DNA of 64,000 bases, from NCBI GenBank assembly GCA_964517435.1, contig CAZFEC010000003.1:1-64000 (forward strand). Direction: 5' to 3'. The position numbers and the translations under genes were made by a program. Of the stretch, positions 1 through 7,894 are shown in pieces (the first letter of the stretch is position 1; the number at the start of each line of letters is the position of its first letter). Under the pieces are notes generated by a model. The model was given only the letters and a program-made list of their open reading frames with translations. It did not search any database and was not told the origin of the DNA. Source of the stretch: BS150m-G50 sp964517435. GTDB taxonomy: Bacteria > CAIWAD01 > BS150m-G50.

Positions 1-247
1 GATCAGTCGTTTTTACACAAAATTAGGGACACAATCTATCTCAACAGTGTGTACAAAACCTATACTGGATTATATGTAGTTGCTATTTGCCCTGTTTGAG
101 CTGTTTCCACGGTTCAGATCCTCACCATGACCGGCAGCCGCCAGGCAGCGGCTGGGCAGCCGACTCGAAACTACGGCATTTCACGGCGGGATTGTGTATA
201 TTCGAGGTAAGCCATCAGGCTTCTTTTCACCGCTGCCGGAGATCGCC
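1..247. other. Left-edge non-coding stretch
   Basis: This is AT-richer sequence before the first gene. I see no convincing ORF, tRNA or terminator. The only useful signal is a GGAG at about 238-241, which is the ribosome binding site of the next gene. A promoter for that gene presumably lies here, but I could not place one with confidence. Confidence 0.5.
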
Positions 248-1405
248 ATGAAGACACTGTGCATTTGGGTTCTGTTTCTGCCGTTCACAGCGCTGGCGCT
301 GGACAGTCCGGTCGTGGATATCGCCGTCAACCTCAATGGCGATTCCACGCAGGTCATCCTGGCCTGGACCGAAGTAGCCGGAGCCGAACAATACTGCGTC
401 TACAGTCTCGGTCCCGATCCTTTCGGCCCGGCGGTGCTCATCGAGTGCATCACGCAGTCGCCCTTTCTGATCAACAGCGGACAGCAGTGTTTCTTCACGG
501 TGCGCGCCGTTGCCGGCAGCGATTTCACGACGATTCCCGCCGGCAGCTTCGAGATGGGGCAGACGGGCGTTGCCGAGCCGGTGCATGAGGTGACCCTGAC
601 CCACGCCTTCTACCTGGGGACGAGCGAGGTGACGAACAGCCAGTACCTGGAGGCCGTGCAATGGGCCTACGACCTGGGACAGGTCACCGCCGACGCTACC
701 ACCGTTACCGCCTGGGATTTCGAACTGCTGGATCTGGATGATGATGATTGCGAACTGACCTTTGCCGAGGGTGAGTTCGGGCTGCGGGAATCTCCCAGCC
801 TTTCGGCTCAGACCGCCTATCCCGCGGGATACGATCCGGGCGGTCATCCGGTCAAGGAAGTATCCTGGTATGGGGCCGCCTGCTATTGCGACTGGCGTAG
901 TCAGATGGAGGGACTGCCCGCTTTCTACCAGGGCGACTGGGAGCAGAACGCCGGACACAACCCCTATACCGCCGCCGGCTACCGGCTGCCCACGGAGGCG
1001 GAATGGGAGTACGCCGCCCGCTTCGAGGACGGCCGCAATTATCCCTGGGGAGAAGCGCCGCCCGCCTGTGACCTCGCCAACTTCCGCGATCAGGTTTCGC
1101 CCCCCGTCGGATACTGTATCGGGTGGACGACCGCGACCGGATCCTGTCCCGGCGGCAGCAGTGAACTGGGCTTGGTGGATCTGGCCGGCAACCTCTGGGA
1201 GTGGTGCGGCGACTGGTACGGCGACTATCCGCCCGGTGTCCAGGACGATCCGCTTGGAGCGCCCGGAGGAACGGGACGCATTCTACGCGGCGGCAGCTGG
1301 GGCTATATCGACTTCTACCTTGCCGCCGCCTACCGGGGCGCCATCAATCCGGACAGCGCCGACAACGACGGCGGCTTTCGCTGCTGCCGCACCATCCTGC
1401 CTTGA
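248..1405 (+). CDS. Secreted formylglycine-generating-enzyme (SUMF1)-like protein
   Basis: Predicted exported protein of 385 aa. The ATG at 248 is preferred over an in-frame ATG at 194 because it has a GGAG ribosome site 6-7 nt upstream and opens a clean signal peptide (MKTLCIWVLFLPFTALA). Residues about 20-90 look like a fibronectin-III or Ig-like module. Residues about 95-385 match the FGE-sulfatase/SUMF1 fold, with 'IPAGSFEMG', 'EVTNSQY', 'VSWYGA', 'YRLPTEAEWEYAAR', 'GLVDLAGNLWEW', 'RGGSWG' and a C-terminal 'GGFRCCR'. Proteins of this fold include sulfatase activators, but many bacterial secreted members bind ligands or have unknown roles, so enzymatic activity is not claimed. No sorting domain is present. 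It converges with the next gene. Confidence 0.85.
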   Translation: MKTLCIWVLFLPFTALALDSPVVDIAVNLNGDSTQVILAWTEVAGAEQYCVYSLGPDPFGPAVLIECITQSPFLINSGQQCFFTVRAVAGSDFTTIPAGSFEMGQTGVAEPVHEVTLTHAFYLGTSEVTNSQYLEAVQWAYDLGQVTADATTVTAWDFELLDLDDDDCELTFAEGEFGLRESPSLSAQTAYPAGYDPGGHPVKEVSWYGAACYCDWRSQMEGLPAFYQGDWEQNAGHNPYTAAGYRLPTEAEWEYAARFEDGRNYPWGEAPPACDLANFRDQVSPPVGYCIGWTTATGSCPGGSSELGLVDLAGNLWEWCGDWYGDYPPGVQDDPLGAPGGTGRILRGGSWGYIDFYLAAAYRGAINPDSADNDGGFRCCRTILP

Positions 1406-1488
1406 TCCGGGATCGGGGCAGGGCGTTGTGCAGACCCTTCTACCAGGCGGCGGCACAGTTATAGCGCCGCGAAACCTGAAGCAATCCC

Positions 1489-2307
1489 TTACTTCAACAA
1501 CAGCAGACGTCCCACCAACTGTTGCTCCCCCGCTGTAAGCCGGGCCAGGTATACCGCGCTGGGCAGCGTGGGAGGGGCCTGCCAGGTCACCTGGTGTTCG
1601 CCGGCGCCATACACTCCCTGCGCCAGCAGCATCACCGGTTGACCCCGGAGATCAAACACCTCCAGCCGCAGTTCCAGCTGTCGCTTCAGCTCGAAGCACA
1701 GTTCCGTGGTGAGGTTGAAGGGATTCGGATAACTGGTCAGCAGTCCGATTTCAGCCGGAAGCACGCTGGAGGCGACTTCCTCAACCAGCGGGATGGTGAA
1801 TGAGGTGGTGTAGACATAGTCGCCGCTGGTATTGAAGTTCATATCGGCAGCCAGTCCAGACGCGTAGAAAGTCACTTCCGCCGGCGGATCGGCAGGTGCC
1901 GTCCATTCGAACACCCAACCCACCGGGCCATCCTCCACTCCCGGCATGGTACCGGCGGTAGTGTTTTTAATGTATTGCACGCAGCCGCTCTCGGAGAGCT
2001 GCGTCAGTTCAGGTAACGACAGCGCCAGCTCACCGACGCCATCACTGCTCAGCTCGAATCCCCAGCGGGTTTGCCCCGGGTCCTCCAGCCAGAGTGCCAG
2101 CGGATAGGTCTCCCCCGACACAAACAGCGGCGGTCCGGCGAATTCAAGCAAACCGTCGCCGCTGTTCAGCGGGTAGCTGCCGTGACAATTCGTGCAGTTC
2201 CCTTCGTCAGGTGCACCGGTCAGGCCGTCGGGCGGTCCGGATGAATAGGCAAGCCCCAACGCCGGGGCGATTACAGCTGCCAGTAGAACTTTCACAATCT
2301 GGTTCAT
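1489..2307 (-). CDS. Choice-of-anchor V (Reeler-like) secreted protein with CxxCH and C-terminal sorting domain
   Basis: 272 aa with a signal peptide (residues 1-20). The N-terminal motif 'PDEGNCTNCH' is the hallmark of the choice-of-anchor V family and contains a CxxCH that could bind c-type haem. Residues about 60-175 form a Reeler-like beta domain. Residues about 185-272 are a type IX-like C-terminal domain ('YPNPFN', 'VFDLRGQPV', 'AVYLARL', final 'GRLLLLK'), so the protein is probably delivered to the cell surface or outside. GAGGAG lies 7 nt before the ATG. It is divergent from the next gene, with about 270 bp between them. Haem attachment is inferred from the motif only. Confidence 0.85.
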   Translation of the reverse strand: MNQIVKVLLAAVIAPALGLAYSSGPPDGLTGAPDEGNCTNCHGSYPLNSGDGLLEFAGPPLFVSGETYPLALWLEDPGQTRWGFELSSDGVGELALSLPELTQLSESGCVQYIKNTTAGTMPGVEDGPVGWVFEWTAPADPPAEVTFYASGLAADMNFNTSGDYVYTTSFTIPLVEEVASSVLPAEIGLLTSYPNPFNLTTELCFELKRQLELRLEVFDLRGQPVMLLAQGVYGAGEHQVTWQAPPTLPSAVYLARLTAGEQQLVGRLLLLK

Positions 2308-2581
2308 CAGTGACTCCTCATTGTATTATTGGAAGGTAGTCTGTGTCTCCGAATTGCGGCTGACCCGGCCCGATCGCAGGTCTGCGAGATTACTGAGAAT
2401 CTACCGGGAGGACAATACTTGAGTAAGATAGCGGATGCGCACTAAAAACACTAATAATAATGATTATTATCTGAATACCGGCAACCGCCTGCGCTGTTGC
2501 ACATCCAGCTCTGATCGGACATGTTCCGAATGCATCTGTCGACGGTGAGTGCTACATTGCAGCTGTGAAAGGTGACGCCAA
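2308..2581. other. Divergent intergenic region
   Basis: About 270 bp between two divergent secreted-protein genes. It is markedly AT-rich around 2440-2475 and should carry promoters for both. The 3' end holds AAAGGTGA (about 2567-2574), the likely ribosome site for the ATG at 2582. I see no RNA gene or clear operator. Confidence 0.5.
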
Positions 2582-5293
2582 ATGGGAGATCGCATGAGAC
2601 GGTTTATCCACAATCTGGTCATCGGTTCTCTCCTGGCCGGTTCCACCACACCCGCCATCGCCCAGATCGTCCCCGATTTCCAGGTAAACGACAACGGCGG
2701 TGTCAACGGCGCGGATCAAGCCGCACCCCGCCTGGCGAACGGCAATGGCATTTATGTCGCCGTCTGGGAGGACCGGCGCAACGGTCTGAATGTCGATATC
2801 TTCGGGCAGCTTTACACGGAGGACGGCACTCCCGTGGGTGAGAATTTCCGCCTTAACGACGATAACGGCACCGCGCTGCAATACCGGTCCGATGTGGCGA
2901 TGGCCGCAGACGGCGATTTCTGCTCCACCTGGCTTGATCGCCGTTCGGAAGGCTGGGACTGGGACCTCTATCTGCAGCGCTACGACGAACTGGGCATGCC
3001 GCAGGGGGGCAACCTGCTTGTAAACGACGATCAGAGCGAGGCGGAGCAGGAGCATGGACGCGTCGCCTGGTCGGATGCCGGCGGGGTGGTGGTCTGGGCT
3101 GATGAACGGCAGGGTGACTGGTTGATCTATGCGCAACGCTACACGGTGGCGGGTGAACCGCTGGGGACTAACTTCCCGGTTACCGGCAACGACGTATATA
3201 CGGAATACTGGCCGGTGGTGGCACTGACCGCGGACGGCGGTTTCATCGTCGTCTGGAGCGACAACCGGGAGGGCTTGGCGGATTTCAGCGTCTTCGGTCG
3301 GCGCTTTGACGCTGCCGGTGATCCGGTGGGCAATGAGTTCCGGGTCAACGACGCACAGGGCGACTCCCAGATTCTGGCGGAGCTGGAGTGCAACGACGAC
3401 GGTTGCGTGGTCGCCTGGATGGACAAACGCAACGGTGAGTTCCAGATTTATGCGCAGCGTTACAACGCCGCGGGCGAACCGTTAGGCGCCAATCTCCACG
3501 TGGATCCCGTTCCGCAGGATTGGGCGCAACGCTTTCCCACCCTCGCGCTGGCTGCAGGTGGCGGTTTTGTCGTCGCCTGGAACGACGAGCGGGGGGAATA
3601 CACCGATATCTATGCGCGACGTTTCGACGCGGCTGGAGAACCCCTGGGTGAGAGCTTCTGTGTCAACACCGCTGCCGGTGACTGTTATCACGGGTATCCC
3701 GCCGTCGCCAGCGTGGCGGCGGGTGAGTTCTGCATTGTATGGGAAGACCACCGGCGGGGGGACAAGGGAGAGATCTTCGCCCAGCGCTACAGCGGCGGTG
3801 AAACGGCCGGGGAGAATTTCCTCGTTAACGACGATGTCGGCAGCTCCAATCAGAACGGTCCGGCACTGGCCCGGAACAGCGACGCCTTTCTGATCGCCTG
3901 GACCGACGAACGCCGGGACTGGGGCGACATCTTCGCTCAGCGCTTCGACAACACAGCCACGCCGCTGGAAGGCAATTTCCAGGTCTGCGACGCCGACAGC
4001 GGCAGCGGCCAGTGCTCCGCGGCTGCCGGTATGGCCGCCGCCGGCAACTTCGTGCTGGTCTGGGAAGACTATCGCAACGGTTACATCGGCGACGTCTACG
4101 GGCAATGCTTCGCCACTGACGGCGTACCCCATGGCTCTAACTTCCGGGTTAACGAAGAAACGGGAGCGGTGTGCAACTGCGCGCCCGCGATCGGTATGCG
4201 GGCGGCCGGGGACTTCCTGATCGCCTGGAATGATCTACCGCTGGAAGAGACCGGCCGCCGTGAGCGGTCCCTGTTGCGGCGGCGGGCCGGACGTGAAGAA
4301 AACGACGCCGACATCCTCGCACAGCTCTACACGGCGGACGGGACTCCCACCGGCGACAACTTCATGGTCAACGACGATGACGGCTACACCGACCAGAGCG
4401 GGGTCGCCGCCGCTGCGCATCCGGGCGGCTACATCCTCACCTGGCAGGACGGCCGCAACGACGGCTGGATCGGAGATATCTTCGCGCAGCGTCTGGACAC
4501 GGCCGGCACGCCGCTTGACGACAACTTCCAGGTCAACACCGACGCTGTCGGCGCCCATCAGCGGGATCCCGCCGTTGCCGCCGCTGCCGACGGCGGTTGC
4601 GTCATCGCCTGGTCGGACAACCGCGCCGGCGTCTGGGACACCTTCGCGCAGCGTATCAACGGAGAGGGAATCCCGCTCGGTGACAACTTCCAGGTCAACG
4701 ACAACCAGGAACCCACTCACGAGACTTTTCCAGCGGTCGCATTGACAGCTGACGGCGGCTTCCTCATCAGCTGGACGGACCGGCGGGAGGGAACCACCGC
4801 CATCTACGCCAGATGTTTCGACGCCGGCGGCCAGTCTCTCGGCGCGAGTTTCCGCCTGACGAGCGCGGACGGCGGCTGCCAATCCGCCGGCGCGGTGACG
4901 ATCTGGAACTCCAGAATCTACTCCACCTGGGAGGATAATCGCGGCGGTCAGACCGGTTTCGACATCTGGGCCAACGTATTGGATTGGGAGGAACCACACG
5001 CCGTCGTCGTCGGTTTCCCAGTCGGCCCGCTCCGGTTCCGGCTGCACGGCAACCATCCGAATCCCTTTAACGCGATCACCCACATCAACTGCGAACTCCC
5101 CCGCGCCGGTGAATTGGGGTTCGCGATCTACAATCTGAACGGGCAACTGCTGGAGCGGCGTCAGAGTTCCCGGCAGCCGGCAGGGGAATGGCGGACCAGT
5201 TTCGACGCCGGTCCGCTGCCTTCCGGCGTCTACATTTACGTGATACAATTCGAGAGTGAGCGCCGAGCCGGGCGTATGTTGCTGGTTAAGTAA
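2582..5293 (+). CDS. Large secreted protein of 14 propeller-like repeats with C-terminal sorting domain
   Basis: 903 aa with a signal peptide ending near 'TPAIAQ'. An ATG at 2594 is an alternative start with its own GGGAG. The body is about 14 repeats of 50-60 aa, each built as hydrophobic strand, then [AVT]W-x-D-x-R-x-G, then 'DIFAQRFDxxGxPLGxNFxVN'. This pattern suggests blades of one or two beta-propellers. Repeat 10 breaks the pattern with an arginine-rich insertion of roughly 20 residues (around nt 4230-4310). Residues about 815-903 are a type IX-like sorting domain ('NHPNPFN', 'SGVYIYVIQ', 'GRMLLVK'). The natural role is unknown; surface binding or adhesion is plausible. Internal repeats could mislead assembly, but the reading frame is intact. 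Confidence 0.85.
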   Translation: MGDRMRRFIHNLVIGSLLAGSTTPAIAQIVPDFQVNDNGGVNGADQAAPRLANGNGIYVAVWEDRRNGLNVDIFGQLYTEDGTPVGENFRLNDDNGTALQYRSDVAMAADGDFCSTWLDRRSEGWDWDLYLQRYDELGMPQGGNLLVNDDQSEAEQEHGRVAWSDAGGVVVWADERQGDWLIYAQRYTVAGEPLGTNFPVTGNDVYTEYWPVVALTADGGFIVVWSDNREGLADFSVFGRRFDAAGDPVGNEFRVNDAQGDSQILAELECNDDGCVVAWMDKRNGEFQIYAQRYNAAGEPLGANLHVDPVPQDWAQRFPTLALAAGGGFVVAWNDERGEYTDIYARRFDAAGEPLGESFCVNTAAGDCYHGYPAVASVAAGEFCIVWEDHRRGDKGEIFAQRYSGGETAGENFLVNDDVGSSNQNGPALARNSDAFLIAWTDERRDWGDIFAQRFDNTATPLEGNFQVCDADSGSGQCSAAAGMAAAGNFVLVWEDYRNGYIGDVYGQCFATDGVPHGSNFRVNEETGAVCNCAPAIGMRAAGDFLIAWNDLPLEETGRRERSLLRRRAGREENDADILAQLYTADGTPTGDNFMVNDDDGYTDQSGVAAAAHPGGYILTWQDGRNDGWIGDIFAQRLDTAGTPLDDNFQVNTDAVGAHQRDPAVAAAADGGCVIAWSDNRAGVWDTFAQRINGEGIPLGDNFQVNDNQEPTHETFPAVALTADGGFLISWTDRREGTTAIYARCFDAGGQSLGASFRLTSADGGCQSAGAVTIWNSRIYSTWEDNRGGQTGFDIWANVLDWEEPHAVVVGFPVGPLRFRLHGNHPNPFNAITHINCELPRAGELGFAIYNLNGQLLERRQSSRQPAGEWRTSFDAGPLPSGVYIYVIQFESERRAGRMLLVK

Positions 5294-5426
5294 CTCGACG
5301 AATTCCGGCAGCGGGAAGCCGCGCCGGGCTCGCCAGGCCGGAGGTATTCTGAAGGCGGGTTTGTATAATTGCCGCCGGTGCGGTAATATGTGATACAAAA
5401 TCAACAAGGAAAAACCGGAACAATAG

Positions 5427-6485
5427 ATGACCACCCTGCCGGAAGACGCAATTATAGATCTGCGCAGCGATACCGTCACCCAGCCCGGAGCCGCCATGCG
5501 CGAAGCGATGGCGACAGCCGTGGTTGGTGACGATGTTTTCGAGGATGATCCAACCATAATACAGTTGGAGGAACGCACCGCCGCACTGCTGGGCAAGGAG
5601 GCGGCGCTGTACGTCGCCTCCGGAACCATGGCCAACCAGGTGGCGCTGCGTTGCCATACCCGTCCCGGCGACGAGCTGCTGCTTGAGGGAAGCTCGCATA
5701 TGTATTGGTACGAGGCGGGCGGTCCGGCCGCGCTTTCCGGGGTCACCTGCCGGCTCCTGCCGGGCGAACGGGGCCTTTTCACCGCCGCTGCCGTCCGGGC
5801 AGCGTTGCGGCCTGAGAATGTTCACTACCCTCCCTCCCGTCTCCTGGCGGTGGAAAACACCCATAACCGGGGCGGAGGCACTATCTGGCCGCTGGAGCGG
5901 ATAGTCGAGGTATGCCAGGCTGCCCGGGAGGCGGGATTGGCGATCCATCTGGACGGCGCCCGCCTCTGGAACGCCGCGATCGCGACCGGAATCGCGGAAG
6001 CGGAATACGCGGGTCCGTTCGACAGCGTCAGCGTCTGCTTTTCCAAGGGACTGGGCGCTCCGGTCGGATCCGTGCTGGCCGGTTCGGTGCAGTTCATTCA
6101 CACTGCCCGCCGGGTCCGCAAGCAGCTGGGAGGCGGCATGCGGCAGGCGGGCATCATCGCCGCGGGCGCGCTCTGGGCGCTGGAGCACAACCGGGAGCGG
6201 TTGGCCGAGGACCACGCTAACGCCGCCCGGCTGGCCGCGGGCGCGGCAACGATCCCCGGTTTAACGGTCAACCTCGCGGCGGTACAGACCAACATGGTCT
6301 ATCTGGGGACGGGTGAGCAACCGGCGGCCCGGATCTGCGAACTAATGCGCGGGGAGGGTGTTCTGATGCTGCCGACCGCGCCACACACGCTGCGGGCGGT
6401 TACCAGCCTGGCCGTGGACGCCGTCGCCATCGACAAGGCATTGAATGTAATCGAAACGGTCATCTCAAAGGTTGATGCAGGTTAA
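5427..6485 (+). CDS. ltaE: Low-specificity L-threonine aldolase
   Basis: 352 aa cytoplasmic enzyme that splits threonine or allo-threonine into glycine and acetaldehyde using pyridoxal phosphate. It shows the family signatures: 'DLRSDTVTQP' near the N-terminus, 'FEDDP', 'ASGTMANQ', His91 in the cofactor-stacking region, 'ENTHNRGGG', 'HLDGARLWN' (Asp176, Arg179) and the Schiff-base lysine Lys207 in 'FSKGLGAP'. Length is normal for the family. The gene starts 133 bp after the repeat protein and is followed 6 bp later by a DUF4105 gene, with which it may be co-transcribed. It fits an amino-acid-degrading lifestyle. Confidence 0.95.
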   Translation: MTTLPEDAIIDLRSDTVTQPGAAMREAMATAVVGDDVFEDDPTIIQLEERTAALLGKEAALYVASGTMANQVALRCHTRPGDELLLEGSSHMYWYEAGGPAALSGVTCRLLPGERGLFTAAAVRAALRPENVHYPPSRLLAVENTHNRGGGTIWPLERIVEVCQAAREAGLAIHLDGARLWNAAIATGIAEAEYAGPFDSVSVCFSKGLGAPVGSVLAGSVQFIHTARRVRKQLGGGMRQAGIIAAGALWALEHNRERLAEDHANAARLAAGAATIPGLTVNLAAVQTNMVYLGTGEQPAARICELMRGEGVLMLPTAPHTLRAVTSLAVDAVAIDKALNVIETVISKVDAG

Positions 6486-6491
6486 GCCCTG

Positions 6492-7493
6492 ATGCGTAAC
6501 TCCTGGCTGAAATACATCCTCAAGACCGTCTACTGGCTGCTCACCGGCTGTATCTGGTTCTGGGCGCTGGGGCTGTACCTCTATGGATTGGAGTCGTCCG
6601 CACCGCTGCGCTGGACGGCGGCGCTGGCCTGGCTGGTGCTGGGCGGTCTGTTGGTGTGGGCAGCGATCCGGCTCCGGCGCGGTTACTGGCTGCCGCTGTT
6701 GGCCTTGATGCTTCCCTGTACGCTTTGGTTTTCGCTGCGTCCGGGCCGCATCGAAATCTACCGGTCGGAACAGGCGCGGATACCCTGGGGCGAGTTCCAC
6801 GGTCGCGAGGTAGTACTGCACGACCTGCGTGCCTGCCGCTACCTGGACGCCGAGCGGCCGCTTTGCGATTGGTACGATGTCACCGTAAACCTCGATTCGC
6901 TGGAACGGATCGACTTTTTTCTGGTCTACTTTGCTGCGTGGCGTGGGGTGGCGCATACCTTTCTCAGTTTCGGCTTCGCCGGCGGTGAACAGGTGGCCCT
7001 TTCGGTCGAAGCGCGGCGGGCGGCGGGAGAACCTTACGCGATTCTGCCTGGCCTCTACCGGCGTTTCGAGCTGATGTACCTGTTGGGGGACGAACTCGAT
7101 ATCGTCGGCCGACGGCTCCATCACGAAGGGGATCCGATCTACATGTTGCCGATTACGGCACCGCCGGAGAAACTCCGTGAGTACTTCGTCAGCGTGCTCA
7201 ACACCGCCAACCAGCTATGGCGGCAACCGGAGCACTACAACACCCTCACCAGCACCTGCACCAACCAGCTGGTGATGGAGGCCAATCCGCTCCGGGAGGA
7301 TCCGATCAGCCTCTGGGACTGGCGGCTCTTCTTCCCCGGCTATTCCGGGGAGGTCGCGCAGGAAGCCGGTCTGCTGGATCTGACCGGGCCACTGCCGGAA
7401 GTGCTGGAACAGTATCGCGTCGATCCGGCCCGGGTGCGGGGAGAATCGCGGGAGCGGTTTTCCCGCTCGCTCCACGCGCTTGACCGCCGCTGA
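6492..7493 (+). CDS. DUF4105 (Lnb N-terminal-like) membrane protein
   Basis: 333 aa. The N-terminus has three closely spaced hydrophobic segments (about residues 15-35, 45-62 and 67-83), then a periplasmic domain. 'AHTFLSFGF', 'SVEARRAAGEPY' and 'NTLTSTCTNQL' match the DUF4105 family, which is distantly papain-like (conserved His, Glu and Cys around these motifs). No substrate is known. The start lies 6 bp after the threonine aldolase stop and has only a weak ribosome site (AGG at about 6478), which suggests translational coupling to the upstream gene. Confidence 0.8.
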   Translation: MRNSWLKYILKTVYWLLTGCIWFWALGLYLYGLESSAPLRWTAALAWLVLGGLLVWAAIRLRRGYWLPLLALMLPCTLWFSLRPGRIEIYRSEQARIPWGEFHGREVVLHDLRACRYLDAERPLCDWYDVTVNLDSLERIDFFLVYFAAWRGVAHTFLSFGFAGGEQVALSVEARRAAGEPYAILPGLYRRFELMYLLGDELDIVGRRLHHEGDPIYMLPITAPPEKLREYFVSVLNTANQLWRQPEHYNTLTSTCTNQLVMEANPLREDPISLWDWRLFFPGYSGEVAQEAGLLDLTGPLPEVLEQYRVDPARVRGESRERFSRSLHALDRR

Positions 7494-7894
7494 TCGCCCC
7501 TACAGCCGCTCCCTAACGCAGTTTTGCCGGTGCACTCTATTGACATCTCTGTCCAGTCTGGGTATATTTTTGACAAGAGGCGGGAAGCAGCCGGATTTTC
7601 TGGAAGAGGCGGTCTGGCTTCTACCAGGTAACGGAATCCGGTTTGGCGGCAACCGGGGATGAACCACCTGTCCGGGAGATTCATCTCCAGAGTCGTAATG
7701 TAGAAGCGATTCTTCCCCTCCCAGAACTTCAGCATAGTATGTCCTGAAGTCCAAATCAGGCTGCAGGCTGCCGTGACGATTGCTGACTCGTAAGATCGAC
7801 GGTGAGCCGGTAGCGCATCGATTGAACCTGGTGGGAAATACTACCCGGATGCGTGACAGAGTTGGAACAGCTTTCTGCAAGCAGCGAGGGTGTC
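7494..7894 (+). other. Long leader of the histidine-kinase gene
   Basis: 400 bp without a credible protein gene. It begins with a near-perfect sigma70 promoter (listed separately), so about 320 nt of transcript would precede the kinase start. The stretch contains several short complementary segments (for example GAGATTCATCTC near 7676-7687) but I cannot assign it to a known riboswitch class. It could hold a regulatory leader or a small RNA. Confidence 0.45.
7540..7568 (+). promoter_or_regulatory. Sigma70-type promoter
   Basis: TTGACA at 7540-7545 (perfect -35), a spacer of 17 nt, and TATATT at 7563-7568 (one mismatch from TATAAT). Transcription would start near 7575 and run into the hybrid kinase gene, whose start codon is about 320 nt further on. 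Confidence 0.65.

Noticed and set aside
7500..7880. Minus-strand open frame in the kinase leader
   Set aside because: No ribosome site, no recognisable domain, and it lies opposite a strong plus-strand promoter.
7569..7894. c-di-GMP (GEMM), glycine or cobalamin riboswitch in the kinase leader
   Set aside because: None of the conserved core sequences of these classes could be found by eye; only unspecific short hairpins are present.
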